NCBI GenBank assembly: GCA_023807065.1
Contig: JAJJLU010000963.1
Span: 1-13,132, forward strand
Length of the DNA stretch: 13,132 bases
Reading direction: 5' to 3'
Origin: Isotricha intestinalis
Taxonomy: Eukaryota > Ciliophora > Litostomatea > Vestibuliferida > Isotrichidae
Shown here piece by piece: positions 1 through 9,528 of this stretch. The translations under genes were made by a program, and so were the position numbers. Numbering within the stretch: position 1 is the first letter of the stretch; each line of letters starts with the position of its first letter. Below the pieces are notes generated by a model that searched no databases, was not told the origin of the DNA, and was given only the letters and a program-made list of their open reading frames with translations.

Positions 1-495
1 AATGAAGAACAATATAATTTGATTTGTGATTGGATTAATAAAGAAAAATCATTTAAATTTAAACTTTTATATAAAGGAACTAAAGATGGAGATACTATTG
101 AAATATTTCATAATAAATGTGATAATCAAGCGCCAACTATATCCATTATTAAGTCAACAGATGGACAAGTTTTTGGAGGTTATACTTCTAAATCTTGGGA
201 TAAAAATCAAAAAACACATGTCCCTGATCCTCTTTCTTTTTTATTTAATATTAATAATAAGAAAAAATATTGTGTTTCAAATAATAGAGGGATAATGGCT
301 TCAAAATATATATGTGATTTTGGAGGAGATCAATCTGAGAATTTTCATGAATTATGGATAGAAAATAATTTTTTTTCAAAAAATTCATATTGTGATAATG
401 GAAAAGGATATAATTTTAAAAAGTATGAATTAAGTGGAGGAAAAAGCTTTTTTAAAGTTCAAGAATTAGAAGTGTATCGAGTAGAAGAAAATTAA
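1..495 (+). CDS. TLDc-domain protein, 3' part (5' end outside window)
   Basis: The frame is open from base 1, so the gene starts upstream of the window; 164 codons remain before TAA. The visible part is nearly a whole TLDc (TLD) domain. Residues 22-31 (LLYKGTKDGD) match the usual LLYR-S-x-DG entry. Residues 36-46 (FHNKCDNQAPT) match the FH-x-x-CD-x-x-x-PT core. Residues 56-66 (QVFGGYTSKSW) match the IFGGYT-x-x-W strand, and the end (VQELEVYRVEEN) is the usual closing strand. TLDc proteins are linked to oxidative-stress resistance and, in animals and yeast, to V-ATPase binding. In protists the domain often follows coiled-coil, BTB or zinc-finger modules, which would lie outside this window. 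No intron is visible. The domain call is firm; the cellular role is not known from sequence. Confidence 0.85.
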   Translation, partial: NEEQYNLICDWINKEKSFKFKLLYKGTKDGDTIEIFHNKCDNQAPTISIIKSTDGQVFGGYTSKSWDKNQKTHVPDPLSFLFNINNKKKYCVSNNRGIMASKYICDFGGDQSENFHELWIENNFFSKNSYCDNGKGYNFKKYELSGGKSFFKVQELEVYRVEEN

Positions 496-1323
496 AAAAA
501 CCAACTATTTATATATATTATTTTTTTTCTGATTATTTTTTAACACAAAAATCTAAAATTTATTGTTCTTCAAATGTTCAAAGAAAAATAATAATTGTTT
601 AAACTATTTATTCTTGAATTTATTCTTTAATCTTATATATATTCGAAAATGAAAATTATTGATATAATAATATTTTGAAATCAATTAAATTAAATAAAAT
701 ATTTTACAAAAATTACTGAAATTTGAATACATTAATTTCCTTATTTAAAAAAAGAATTAAATTGAATTATAACTCATTTTATATTTTTATAATTAAATTA
801 AATTTAAAAAATAAAAAAGTCTGCTTATATAATTTAGTAGATTATTTTATAATTGCATAACTCCTAACATATAAGTGATAAACAATTGGATAAGAATATG
901 AATAATATATTTATTAATGTCATTAAAATCACAGTTATATATGATCAACAATTATTCATTTCAAAATAAAAGATTAATACATAATATAAAACCATAATTG
1001 AAGAAATTAAAAATCTCAAAAATATTTTTAAATAAAAATGTATAATTAATAAATTTAATTTTTTTTAGTTAATATAATTTATAAAAATTACCAACTTTAT
1101 AGTTTTAAATAGTAAATTAATAAAGATTATTGATAAAAAATTATTTTTTTTTGAAAGTTTTTAAATGTATTACAGAAGATTATTTTTTATTTACTTTTAT
1201 TTTTATTTTTTTTCATTTGACTTTTTTTTGTTTAAATTTTTACAATATTTATTTAAGAAAAAAATAGTTTAAATATTAATTTAAAATACATTTTATGTCA
1301 TAATATTTTATATTATTATACTT
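496..1323. other. Intergenic gap between convergent genes
   Basis: This 828-bp AT-rich stretch separates the 3' ends of the TLDc gene (+) and the Asn-rich gene (-). I see no tRNA, rRNA or long open frame. The only coding-like run is a 33-codon plus-strand frame at 868-969 (it includes NIFINVIKITVIYDQQLFIS). It has no splice context and could easily arise by chance at this base composition. Poly-T/poly-A runs near both ends probably belong to 3' UTRs and polyadenylation regions. Confidence 0.5.
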
Positions 1324-4300
1324 TTATATATCTGGTTTTAATGATTTTTTTCCTTTTGATTTTCTGTATATTACATTGAATTTTTTGGGTTTATCAAATA
1401 AAGAATTTAAAATATTTGAATATAGTTCTTGTTTATTTAACAAATAAAAAGGAATAACAAATTTTCCTAAATCCCTTTTATCTTTTCTTTTTTTATCTTT
1501 ATTAAATTCATTTTCTTCATTATAATCATTATTATTATTATATATATTATTTCCAGAATAATTCATATTATACATTTGACTTGAATTGTTTATAATATTA
1601 TTTAATTTATTTTTAATATTATAATTAAAATTATTAATATTATTATTCATTCTTGAATTATTCAGAGAATCTTTCCCTGAAGACATTTTTGAATTTGGAA
1701 TTGAATTCATTTCTAAATTATATTTAAAATCATTTTCATTTAATCTTTCTGAATTATTTCCAGTGTCGTTTAAACTTTGTTTATTTGAATTTTCTTTAGA
1801 AACATTTTGATAATTACTTCTATTATAATTTATAAAATTATTTCTTTCATAATTTTCTTCATTATTTTGATTTATTTTAGAATTGTTTGAAATATTAATA
1901 TTATTATTATTATAGGGAGATAGCTTTTTACTGTTATTATTATAATTGTTTATACTCTTTGAATTATTATTATTATAATTGTTTATAATATTTGAATTAT
2001 TATTACTATAATTGCTTATATTATTTGAATTATTATTATAATTGTTTATGTTTTTTTGATTATTATATAATAGTTTTTCATTAGGTTCATTATTCTCTTT
2101 TTCATATGTATCTCTATCAGTATCATCAAATATTACTTGAAATGCTTTAAAATCTAATAATTTTTTTTTTATAGGTTTATATTTATTTGAATTTGAACTT
2201 ATTGCATTATTATAATTATTAATTAAATTATTGTTCATATTATTAACTGGAAGATTATTATTATATTTATTATTTGAATTATTTGGTTTCCCTTCATCAA
2301 TATTATTATCATAATTATCATTATTATTATAATTACTGTTATTATTATAATTATTATAAATATTACTATTATTAGGAAATGGACTATTATTATATGTATA
2401 ATTTCCACTTTCATAAAATAATGGTTCCTCTTGATTATTTTGGGATTGACTAAAATTTTTAATTTTTGGAATATTAATATTTCCATATAAATTATTATTA
2501 TAACTATTATTATGAATATAATTATTTTGTATTCTATATGAATTATTAGGGTTCACATTATTATAACTATTATTATTTTTCCCAATATTACAATCAGTAT
2601 TAAAATTACCTCCTGTATTAAACATTCCATTATAATTCATATTATTATTTAAATAAGGAGATCCATTTTTTGTAGTATTAAAACCACTTGATGGATAACT
2701 CAAAAAATTATTATTTCTACTGTTATTTCCATTAATAAAATACCTAGTTATTTCACTTTGTCTATGCATAGAATTATTATTATTATTATTATTTTCTTGT
2801 TGATAACATAATCTATTATATTTATTATTTCCATGCATTTGAGCATATGATTTTCTTTTAGTTTGAATATAATCAATATATAATCTTCCTTTTTTAGGAT
2901 TTGGAGTATTATTATTATAATTATTGTGTTCAAATAAATTTTTTTGAGAATATGAATGTGATCTTTTTTTATTTTGAACTAATGAATTATTATTATAATC
3001 ATTTGAATTTTTTTCTAAACTTTCATTATTTTCAAAAAGTGTTGGACTTCCAATTCTTTTTTTTTTTGGACTTGAATGAGAACTATTAATATTCGAATAT
3101 TTTCTACTTTCTATACTTTGAAGTGCTTTATATATATTTATTACTTCCATTAACTTAGAATTAGTATCATTTACTCTTTTATATTGATTTTCTTTCTTTT
3201 GTATTTTTTCTTCTAATTCATTTAATTTTTTTATTTTTGTTTCTAATTCTTTTTCAGTATTAGTTTTCTCTGATTTTTTATTTTCATTCAAATCACTTAA
3301 ATTTACTTGTACAATTTCTTCTTTTGTTTCTTTTAAACTTTTTATTGTTCCTGAAAATTCACAATTTAAATTAATATTATTTAATGGAAAATTATCAATG
3401 CTATTATTCATATTAGAATTATTATGATTACGAGATGAATCTTGTGAACCTGAAACAATTGGTATTTTTTTATCTGAATTTTCATTTTCATTTTCATTTA
3501 ATTTATCATCTTTAATTACAATAGGAATTTCTTCTTTATCAATTGAATTATTTTTATTATTATTATAATCATAATCAATTGAATTTTTAATATAAATATT
3601 TTCATTTTCAACACTATTATTAACTTTATCATTTAAATTATCATTATCAATACTATTATTATTATTTATTCCAATATTTGAATTTTTATTCGTATTTTCT
3701 TCTAAACTATTATTCATAATATCATTAATATCATTATTATTATTTGTTACTTTTGTACTTCCATTTGTTTCTTTTGGAATACTAATTATTTCAGAATTTA
3801 TTTTTTCAGAATCTTCTTTTTCTTTTTCATTTTCTTCAATTGTGTTATGACTGTTAGAAATAGGAATATTTAATTTTTTATTTTCGCTATTTTCATTAAT
3901 TACATTATCTTTATTTAATTTTTCATTTTCTTCTTTTACAGTAATTTTTATATTATTTCTTTGATTATTTTTCTCGTTTTTTTTCTCATCTTCATAATTT
4001 AAAAAATCTTCTTGAAAATCATCTTCAAGAGGATTATGAAATTTTTTTTCAAAACTATCATTTAATCTATTATTATGTTTAGGAATAGTAACATCAAAAT
4101 CTTCTTTTGTAAATAATCCACAAATTTTTCCTTTGTTTTTTTCTTTTTCTATTTCTTTTAAAAAACCACCATCTACAATTTCATTAATTTTATTTAAAAT
4201 TTCTTTTTCTTTAGAAATTTCGTCTTCATTTAGAATATTAGTCTTACCTTTATAATTTTTATTTTTGTTTTCTTCTTTTTTTTTGTCGTTTTCATCTATT

Positions 4301-4458
4301 GATTCTTCGCCAAAAGAAAATCTATCTATACAATCTATTTCTATATCTATTGATTTATTTATAGCATTGTTTATTGATGATAAAGTAAATCCATCATATA
4401 TATTCCATTCCCATTCATTTTTTAAGTTTTCAATGTTTTCTTTATTATCTTTTTTCAT
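1324..4458 (-). CDS. Asn-rich low-complexity (prion-like) protein, 1044 aa
   Basis: One uninterrupted frame of 1044 residues runs from ATG at 4458 to TAA at 1324-1326. I do not recognise a family. A short ordered-looking N-terminus (about residues 15-52, with EWEWNIYDGF) is followed by an acidic Asn/Glu/Lys-rich region to about residue 400. A coiled-coil segment at about 400-450 contains KIKKLNELEEKIQKKENQYK. Then come about 500 residues dominated by Asn with Tyr, Ser and Gly, in runs such as seven consecutive Asn. The last ~55 residues are basic and non-repetitive (LGKFVIPFYLLNKQELY, then KKFNVIYRKSKGKK) and are the most likely conserved domain. Asn runs are encoded almost only by AAT, so the plus strand shows ATT repeats. 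A Tyr/Asn-rich prion-like tract with basic ends would suit an RNA-binding or condensate protein, but that is inference. Confidence 0.8.
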   Translation of the reverse strand: MKKDNKENIENLKNEWEWNIYDGFTLSSINNAINKSIDIEIDCIDRFSFGEESIDENDKKKEENKNKNYKGKTNILNEDEISKEKEILNKINEIVDGGFLKEIEKEKNKGKICGLFTKEDFDVTIPKHNNRLNDSFEKKFHNPLEDDFQEDFLNYEDEKKNEKNNQRNNIKITVKEENEKLNKDNVINENSENKKLNIPISNSHNTIEENEKEKEDSEKINSEIISIPKETNGSTKVTNNNNDINDIMNNSLEENTNKNSNIGINNNNSIDNDNLNDKVNNSVENENIYIKNSIDYDYNNNKNNSIDKEEIPIVIKDDKLNENENENSDKKIPIVSGSQDSSRNHNNSNMNNSIDNFPLNNINLNCEFSGTIKSLKETKEEIVQVNLSDLNENKKSEKTNTEKELETKIKKLNELEEKIQKKENQYKRVNDTNSKLMEVINIYKALQSIESRKYSNINSSHSSPKKKRIGSPTLFENNESLEKNSNDYNNNSLVQNKKRSHSYSQKNLFEHNNYNNNTPNPKKGRLYIDYIQTKRKSYAQMHGNNKYNRLCYQQENNNNNNNSMHRQSEITRYFINGNNSRNNNFLSYPSSGFNTTKNGSPYLNNNMNYNGMFNTGGNFNTDCNIGKNNNSYNNVNPNNSYRIQNNYIHNNSYNNNLYGNINIPKIKNFSQSQNNQEEPLFYESGNYTYNNSPFPNNSNIYNNYNNNSNYNNNDNYDNNIDEGKPNNSNNKYNNNLPVNNMNNNLINNYNNAISSNSNKYKPIKKKLLDFKAFQVIFDDTDRDTYEKENNEPNEKLLYNNQKNINNYNNNSNNISNYSNNNSNIINNYNNNNSKSINNYNNNSKKLSPYNNNNINISNNSKINQNNEENYERNNFINYNRSNYQNVSKENSNKQSLNDTGNNSERLNENDFKYNLEMNSIPNSKMSSGKDSLNNSRMNNNINNFNYNIKNKLNNIINNSSQMYNMNYSGNNIYNNNNDYNEENEFNKDKKRKDKRDLGKFVIPFYLLNKQELYSNILNSLFDKPKKFNVIYRKSKGKKSLKPDI
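2773..2793. repeat. (ATT)7 trinucleotide run inside the Asn-rich gene
   Basis: Seven perfect ATT units on the plus strand read as AAT codons on the minus strand and encode seven Asn in a row. This is the longest of many short AAT runs in the gene. It is in frame and is therefore part of the protein. Confidence 0.85.
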
Positions 4459-4820
4459 ATTTGATAAAATTAAATTTAAATTTTATTTGTTTTATTATTT
4501 TTAAGTCTTGATTTTTTATTTAAGTAAAATTAGTTTAATTAAATAAATTAAGGATGTTTCTTTACTTTGAATAATTAAAATAATTTTAATATTTTAATTC
4601 ATAATTATAAATCAATTTTTTAATATTAGAAATTTTCCAATTAAATATAATTATATAAATAAAGAACAGTAAAGTAAATCATTAATATGAATTCTCATTG
4701 AACAACTAAAAAAATCTATTAAAGCAAAAACAATAATCTATTTCCTCGTTTTAAATCCATAAGATATAATTAATCATCTATATAAAAATCTAAAATATAT
4801 TTAAAAATTATAGATTATTT

Positions 4821-5388
4821 TTAATTAAATTTTTCATTATATAAAATGAGATAAAGCTTTTTTAAATTTTTCATTTCACTTAATGTTTTTATTCTGTTAA
4901 CCATTCTAAAAAAATCTAATAAACCAAACAAGTAATCTTTTCATTTTTTAAAATAAGAAATCATGAAAAAAATCGATATAATAATATAAATTTCTTTATC
5001 AAATATAAAATTTCATTAAATAATAATAAATTTTTATACTTCATAATTTTTTTTCTTGTTTTTGTCTCATTTTCATAATCTTTGTTTTTCAGTTAAAAAT
5101 AGTAATTTTTTTCAATTGAGATAAATAAATATTCATAAACAAAAAAATTAATCATCAAAAATAAAATATAAAATGTTATTACCAATTAATAAAAAAATAA
5201 GGAAGGATTTGAAATAATAATTTTTTTTCAATATAATTAAGATTTAAATCACTTATTTGATTATATTTTACTTTTATTGATTTTAAAGTTTTTTTTGAGG
5301 ATTTAATTTCCATTTTTTTATTAATATCTTTTTGAATTGGAATTAAATCATGATTAAATGAAATTAAATAAGAATTTCATTTTCTCTA
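4821..5388 (-). pseudogene. Coding-like fragments interrupted by TGA (possible gene relic)
   Basis: Two minus-strand stretches read like protein but are broken. The first runs from 5388 to 5179: two codons, an in-frame TGA at 5379-5377, then 65 sense codons to TAA (it includes KSIKVKYNQISDLNLNYIEK). The second ends with TAA at 4823-4821 and includes RMVNRIKTLSEMKNLKKLYL, a leucine-spaced stretch. Two in-frame TGA codons lie upstream in that frame, and a hydrophobic run (IYIIISIFFMISYF) lies between them. Neither piece has a plausible start. A decayed gene whose TGG (Trp) codons have become TGA is one explanation. Chance open frames at this AT content are another, so confidence is low. Confidence 0.25.
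5356..5382. repeat. Perfect inverted repeat, 10-bp arms, 7-nt loop
   Basis: AAATGAAATT at 5356-5365 is the exact reverse complement of AATTTCATTT at 5373-5382, with AAATAAG between them. It lies 160 bp upstream of the start at 5543 and overlaps the start of a coding-like minus-strand fragment. It may be a regulatory hairpin or a chance palindrome in AT-rich DNA. Confidence 0.4.
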
Positions 5389-5542
5389 TCAATAATTTAT
5401 ATTAATAAGTGATTTATTTATTTTTTTGTTTTTATTTAATTCACTTTATATAAATAAATAAAAAATATTGGTTTTTAAATATTAAATACTTTAATTTAAT
5501 CACTTTAATTAAAATTTAATATTTATTTATTTTTTCCATTAA

Positions 5543-7055
5543 ATGAATAAGAACTTAAGTGAAGAAGAAAAGAAAAAAAAAAAATTAATTCTAGCAAGAA
5601 TGAAACAAGAAAATAAAAAATTACCAAATGATTTTTTTGAAAAAATATTAAATTATGAAATGATATTATCAAATGGATTTGATTTTGAAGTATTAACTTC
5701 ATTGATAGGATTATATTCTGTAAAATATATTATTAATAAATTTTTATTTTAAAAAATAGAATGCAATAGAATATTATGAAAACAAAGATTTATTAAAATC
5801 AAAAGCATATCAAAATAGAATGGATATTTTATTATCTGATCCTGATATTTTAAAAAAAATGGTTGAAATTACAAAAAAAGAAAAAGAAAGAAAAGCTAAT
5901 AAAAATGATGGTATTAATAACAATGATAATTTAAATGATAATAATAAAAATAATAATAATAAAACTTATTCTTTAAAACAAGCAAAACAACAAATAAAAA
6001 TTCAAACTGATTATATTAAAGATGAAGATATTTCTATGAAAGTTGGAAATATATTAAATAAAGATATTCATAATAAAAACTTGAAAGATTTAATAAATGA
6101 TGAATTAAATAAACAAAATAAATGGAAATTAAGATTAGAAACTAAGAAAAAAAATTCAAAAATAAAAAAATGTAAAAGTGCTGAATTTCATTTATCAAAT
6201 AAAAAATCAAGTGATGAAATTAAAAAAATAGAAGAAAATAAAAAAGATAATTTAATTATTATTGAAGAAGGAAAAAATGAAGAAGATGAAAATAATATAA
6301 TTAAAGAAAATTCAGATAATAAAAATAATGAAATTCAAATATTAGAAAACAAAAATGAAAACTTTGAAAATACAAATTTAGAAAGAGAAAATAAAAAAAA
6401 TGAAAATATAAAAAATGAAAAATCAGAAAATAAAATAAATACAAATTCACAAAAAGAAGAAGAAAATAAATTATATGAAGATAAAAAGATAGAAGTAGAT
6501 GAAGACATAAAAAAAATATTAAATGAAAAATTAAAATCTTTAGAAAATTTAATAAATACAAATCCTCCAGAAGAAGAAAACATAAAAGAAAAAATCCCAG
6601 AATTTTCTTTAGAAAATATTCCTCCAAAATTTCAAAATTCATATTTAACAATAAAAGACAAAATAAATAAATATATAGAAGCATTTAATAAATATTTTTA
6701 TAAAGATATTTTTGAAAGTTTTTATTTTAAATTAAAAAGATTAGTAGATGAAAAATATAATAAATATATTGAAATATCAACAACTTATCATAGTCAAATA
6801 AAAGAATTTGAATTTTTACTTGAAGATGAAATAAATGAAGAAAAACAAAAAGATATTCAATTTACTATTGATTCTTTAAAAGAAGAACAACAACATGAAA
6901 TTGATAGAATAGAAGATTATTATAATGGAGTTATTTCTGATAAAATTAATGAATTTAAAGTTACTTCTTGTAAATCTAATCCTGGTTTAGAATTAATGGA
7001 AGAAAAACTCAAATTAGATATTTATACAATAATAAATGAAATTTTTTATAAATAA
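5543..7055 (+). CDS. Lys/Glu-rich coiled-coil protein, two exons, 490 aa
   Basis: The coding sequence is join(5543..5719, 5760..7055). Exon 1 gives 59 residues from ATG at 5543. A 40-nt intron is removed in phase 0, and the frame continues as NAIEYYENKDLLKSKAYQNR into the long second exon, ending with TAA. The ATG at 5820 is internal Met80, not the start. The N-terminal ~100 residues look ordered (LPNDFFEKILNYEMILSNGF, then LLSDPDILKKMVEI). Residues ~100-330 are Asn/Glu/Lys-rich and probably disordered. Residues ~345-490 look conserved and helical, with a coiled coil at ~407-450 and a distinctive end (NPGLELMEEKLKLDIYTIIN). I do not recognise the family; a cytoskeletal or basal-body protein is a guess. 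The next gene starts 46 bp downstream on the same strand. Confidence 0.8.
5720..5759 (+). other. 40-nt spliceosomal intron (GT-AG)
   Basis: The intron starts GTAAAA and ends AAATAG, with a possible branch site TATTAAT near 5730-5737. It contains an in-frame TAA at 5750-5752 and its length is not a multiple of three, so retention would truncate the protein. Removing it joins two open frames in phase 0 with similar composition on both sides. It gives a local splice-site model (GTAA donor, TAG acceptor) that also fits the introns predicted near the telomere. Confidence 0.85.
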
Positions 7056-7101
7056 ATTTTATTAAAAATTCCAATTTATCGAATAAAGAATTTATTTTTA
7101 T

Positions 7102-9528
7102 ATGAATATTAAAAATGTCTTAAAAGAAATTAAATTAAGAAAACAAAGAAATAAAAATTTTTATAATTTTCTAAATAAAAATTCAAGTTATGATTTTTAT
7201 AATATTCCAAAAACAATCTCAACTTCTCTTTCTCAAAATAAATTACCTAAAGATATTAAAAAAAAATCGAATCTTTTGAAAACATCTTCTTCTTTTGATA
7301 AAAATTATTTTGGAATAAATAGTACTTATCATGTTAAAAAAATACAAAATAAATTCAATTTAAATAAATTTATTAATAAGCCTGATGAAGAAAATGAAAA
7401 TGAAAAAGAAAGAAAAAATAAAAAACAATTTAAAGGAAATTCCTTTGATTTTAAACATGAAATAAAATTAAATCCCTTTGAAATAGAATTTAAAGAAGAA
7501 AATAAAATTGATTTTAAAAGATTAAAAAATGATATTAGAAAAAAAGATGACTTAAATTTAAATGTTTTTTCATTATTCAAAGATATAAAAAATAAAAAAA
7601 TTAATAAAATAAAAAGTCAAAACAATTTAATTTCAAAAAAACCAGAATTTGAAATCAACTTAAACAAAATAAATAAAAGAAATTCCATTGAACAAAAAAG
7701 ATATAGTATAATAATGGGAGAAAGAGAAGTATTATTACTACATTCATTTAATAATCAAATATGTTCAGATATGTCTTCTAATTCAAACAATAAAAAAGCA
7801 TCTTTTATAGATTGTTATTTCCCTCCAACAAATTCATCGATTTGTCCTTTAAATTTAAATCATGAAATTAATGTTCCTTTCCATAATATTTATTGGTTGA
7901 GGATACAAGAAATTTTCCAAAACTCAAAAATATCTATTTATGATAATTTAAATGATAAAATTTTATGTCCAAATCAAGGTTGGATTAAAAATTCAAATTT
8001 AATATCATCATTAATAATGATATCTAAAATAAATTTTGAAATATTAAAAAAGTTATTAATTAATATTCAAATAAATGAAAATGGTCAATTTAGTATTGCT
8101 ATTAATTATAAAGGAACACCAACTTTAATAATAATAGATGATTATTTTCCTTGTTTAAAAGGAACTAGATTTCCTCTTTTTGCCAAAAGCCCTTCAAATA
8201 ATATTTGGCCAATGATAATTGAAAAGGCTTTTGCTAAAATTTATGGTTCTTATTTTAATTTACAAAAAATTTCATGTCAAGAAATTTTAGAAATGTTAAT
8301 TATTTATAAAGTTGATAATATTCTTATTAAATTAAATTATGATTATTTATGGAATAATATTGTATATAATTCTAAAAATAATAAAAGAGGAATGATAGGA
8401 ATTATAAATAATAATAAAATTAATGAGAGTGAATTTGGATTGTTAAATAACTCTTGTTATTGTATTATAAATGCTTATGATGAAATTATTGATGGTAAAA
8501 ATTATAAGTTATTAAAATTGAAATATCCTATTTCAAATATTAAAAGATTTTTAAATCTTTTTTTAACTTCACCAAATGGAGAAAATTTTATTAATGAAAT
8601 ACCTTTGAATTCTTGTAATAATTATAATTGGAAAGGTAAATTTTCATTTGAATCAACTGATTGGAATAAAGAATTAATAAAAAAAATAAATTATCAACTT
8701 TCAGATAAAGATATGGGTTATTTTTATATGTGTTATGATGATTTTTTTCAAATTTTTACTTCAATAAATATAGTTGATTTTATAATTCCTTTATATTCAT
8801 ATTCAATTTTTTTACAAAGTGAAAACACTTTGTTTTTTATATTTTTAGAAAGAGAAACTACAATTTTAATTTCTTGTTATGGTAATGATACTTTTTTTAT
8901 GAAACTTAATTTTGATTATACTATTGAAATTTTAGATATAAATAATAAATGGATTAATAATATTAAATTAAATCCTGGGATTTATATTATATATTGTATT
9001 ACTAAAAATATTGGTTCTTATGTTACTTTTGGTAGTGAATGTTTTTTTAATTATAAAATTGAGTATCCAAATCAAATTATCAGTAATTTATTTCGTTCAG
9101 TTATTTGTGATTATATTATATATAATAAATCATTTATTACTAAATATATAGAAAATTTTAATTTTCATTGTGATAAAGATATTAATATATATAAAGGATT
9201 TTTTTCTCATTTAAATTTAGGATTTATTTTTTTAGAAAATCATAAAAATAAAAGTTATAAATTAAATATAAATATATTCTTAGAAGGTTATTGCAGTATG
9301 GATAAGAATGATTATTCCATAATTTATGTAAATCAAAATCAAAAATTATCACTTTTTTTCTATAAAATAAAAAAAGAAAATAAAAAGAATATAAATATAG
9401 ATATTATAAATAAAACATTTTTTCCAGAAAATGCAAAAAATTTTCTTCCAAATATTGAGTTTTTGAATAATCACTTAAAATCAATTAAAAAACCAAATTC
9501 AAATAGTTTCAACAATATAATAAAATAA
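7102..9528 (+). CDS. Calpain-like protein with an inactive protease core (pseudocalpain), 808 aa
   Basis: Residues 1-235 are a basic, disordered-looking leader. Residues ~240-560 follow the calpain CysPc core in order: FPP and a W265-x-R-x-x-E stretch, QG at 292-293, IDD-x-x-P at 345-350, W369, EKAFAKIYGSY at 374-384, G446-LL, LLKLKYP ending at 476, and YFYMCYDDF at 540-548. All three catalytic positions are changed. The Cys of QG-x-x-G-D-C-W is Ser298, the His of GHAY is Ser451 (NSCY), and the Asn of LR-N-P is Tyr475. Residues ~565-690 resemble the C2-like calpain domain III, and another beta-rich region follows to the end. The fold appears kept while cysteine-protease activity should be absent, so a scaffolding or regulatory role is likely, as for vertebrate calpain-6. 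No intron is needed. The domain call is strong; the cellular role is inference. Confidence 0.82.
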   Translation: MNIKNVLKEIKLRKQRNKNFYNFLNKNSSYDFYNIPKTISTSLSQNKLPKDIKKKSNLLKTSSSFDKNYFGINSTYHVKKIQNKFNLNKFINKPDEENENEKERKNKKQFKGNSFDFKHEIKLNPFEIEFKEENKIDFKRLKNDIRKKDDLNLNVFSLFKDIKNKKINKIKSQNNLISKKPEFEINLNKINKRNSIEQKRYSIIMGEREVLLLHSFNNQICSDMSSNSNNKKASFIDCYFPPTNSSICPLNLNHEINVPFHNIYWLRIQEIFQNSKISIYDNLNDKILCPNQGWIKNSNLISSLIMISKINFEILKKLLINIQINENGQFSIAINYKGTPTLIIIDDYFPCLKGTRFPLFAKSPSNNIWPMIIEKAFAKIYGSYFNLQKISCQEILEMLIIYKVDNILIKLNYDYLWNNIVYNSKNNKRGMIGIINNNKINESEFGLLNNSCYCIINAYDEIIDGKNYKLLKLKYPISNIKRFLNLFLTSPNGENFINEIPLNSCNNYNWKGKFSFESTDWNKELIKKINYQLSDKDMGYFYMCYDDFFQIFTSINIVDFIIPLYSYSIFLQSENTLFFIFLERETTILISCYGNDTFFMKLNFDYTIEILDINNKWINNIKLNPGIYIIYCITKNIGSYVTFGSECFFNYKIEYPNQIISNLFRSVICDYIIYNKSFITKYIENFNFHCDKDINIYKGFFSHLNLGFIFLENHKNKSYKLNINIFLEGYCSMDKNDYSIIYVNQNQKLSLFFYKIKKENKKNINIDIINKTFFPENAKNFLPNIEFLNNHLKSIKKPNSNSFNNIIK

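Larger units (their letters stand above)
4459..5542. other. Divergent intergenic region with weak repeats
   Basis: This 1084-bp AT-rich region lies between the starts of the Asn-rich gene (-) and the coiled-coil gene (+), so it should contain both promoters. A degenerate repeat pair lies exactly 200 bp apart (4691-4739 and 4891-4938, about 70% identical, shared core CTAAAAAAATCTA). The motif TCACTTTA occurs twice in the last 100 bp before the plus-strand start (near 5441 and 5499). The minus strand also has coding-like fragments, listed separately. No RNA gene is convincing here. Confidence 0.5.

Noticed and set aside
2235..2933. Ile-rich frames on the minus strand and Tyr/Phe-rich frames on the plus strand within the Asn-rich gene
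   Set aside because: They are other-frame readings of the AAT repeats (AAT read as ATA or ATT) and have no independent gene features.
5089..5158. A fourth box C/D snoRNA on the minus strand (TTGATGA at 5158-5152, CTGA at 5092-5089)
   Set aside because: The C box starts with T instead of A/G, the flanks pair poorly, there is no GC island and no acceptor at the expected distance. Such box pairs are common by chance in this composition.
6301..6684. Leu/Phe-rich minus-strand frames opposite the coiled-coil gene, resembling membrane proteins
   Set aside because: They are antisense readings of GAA/AAA-rich coding sequence; the plus-strand frame is far longer and coherent.
5820..7055. Gene start at the ATG at 5820
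   Set aside because: A 40-nt GT-AG intron links exon 1 (5543-5719) in frame to sequence upstream of this ATG, with continuous protein-like composition.
7055..7102. Fusion of the coiled-coil gene and the calpain-like gene through a missed intron
   Set aside because: The nearest donor-like GTAAAT (near 6973) would remove the conserved-looking C-terminus, and no good acceptor follows. Separate genes fit better.
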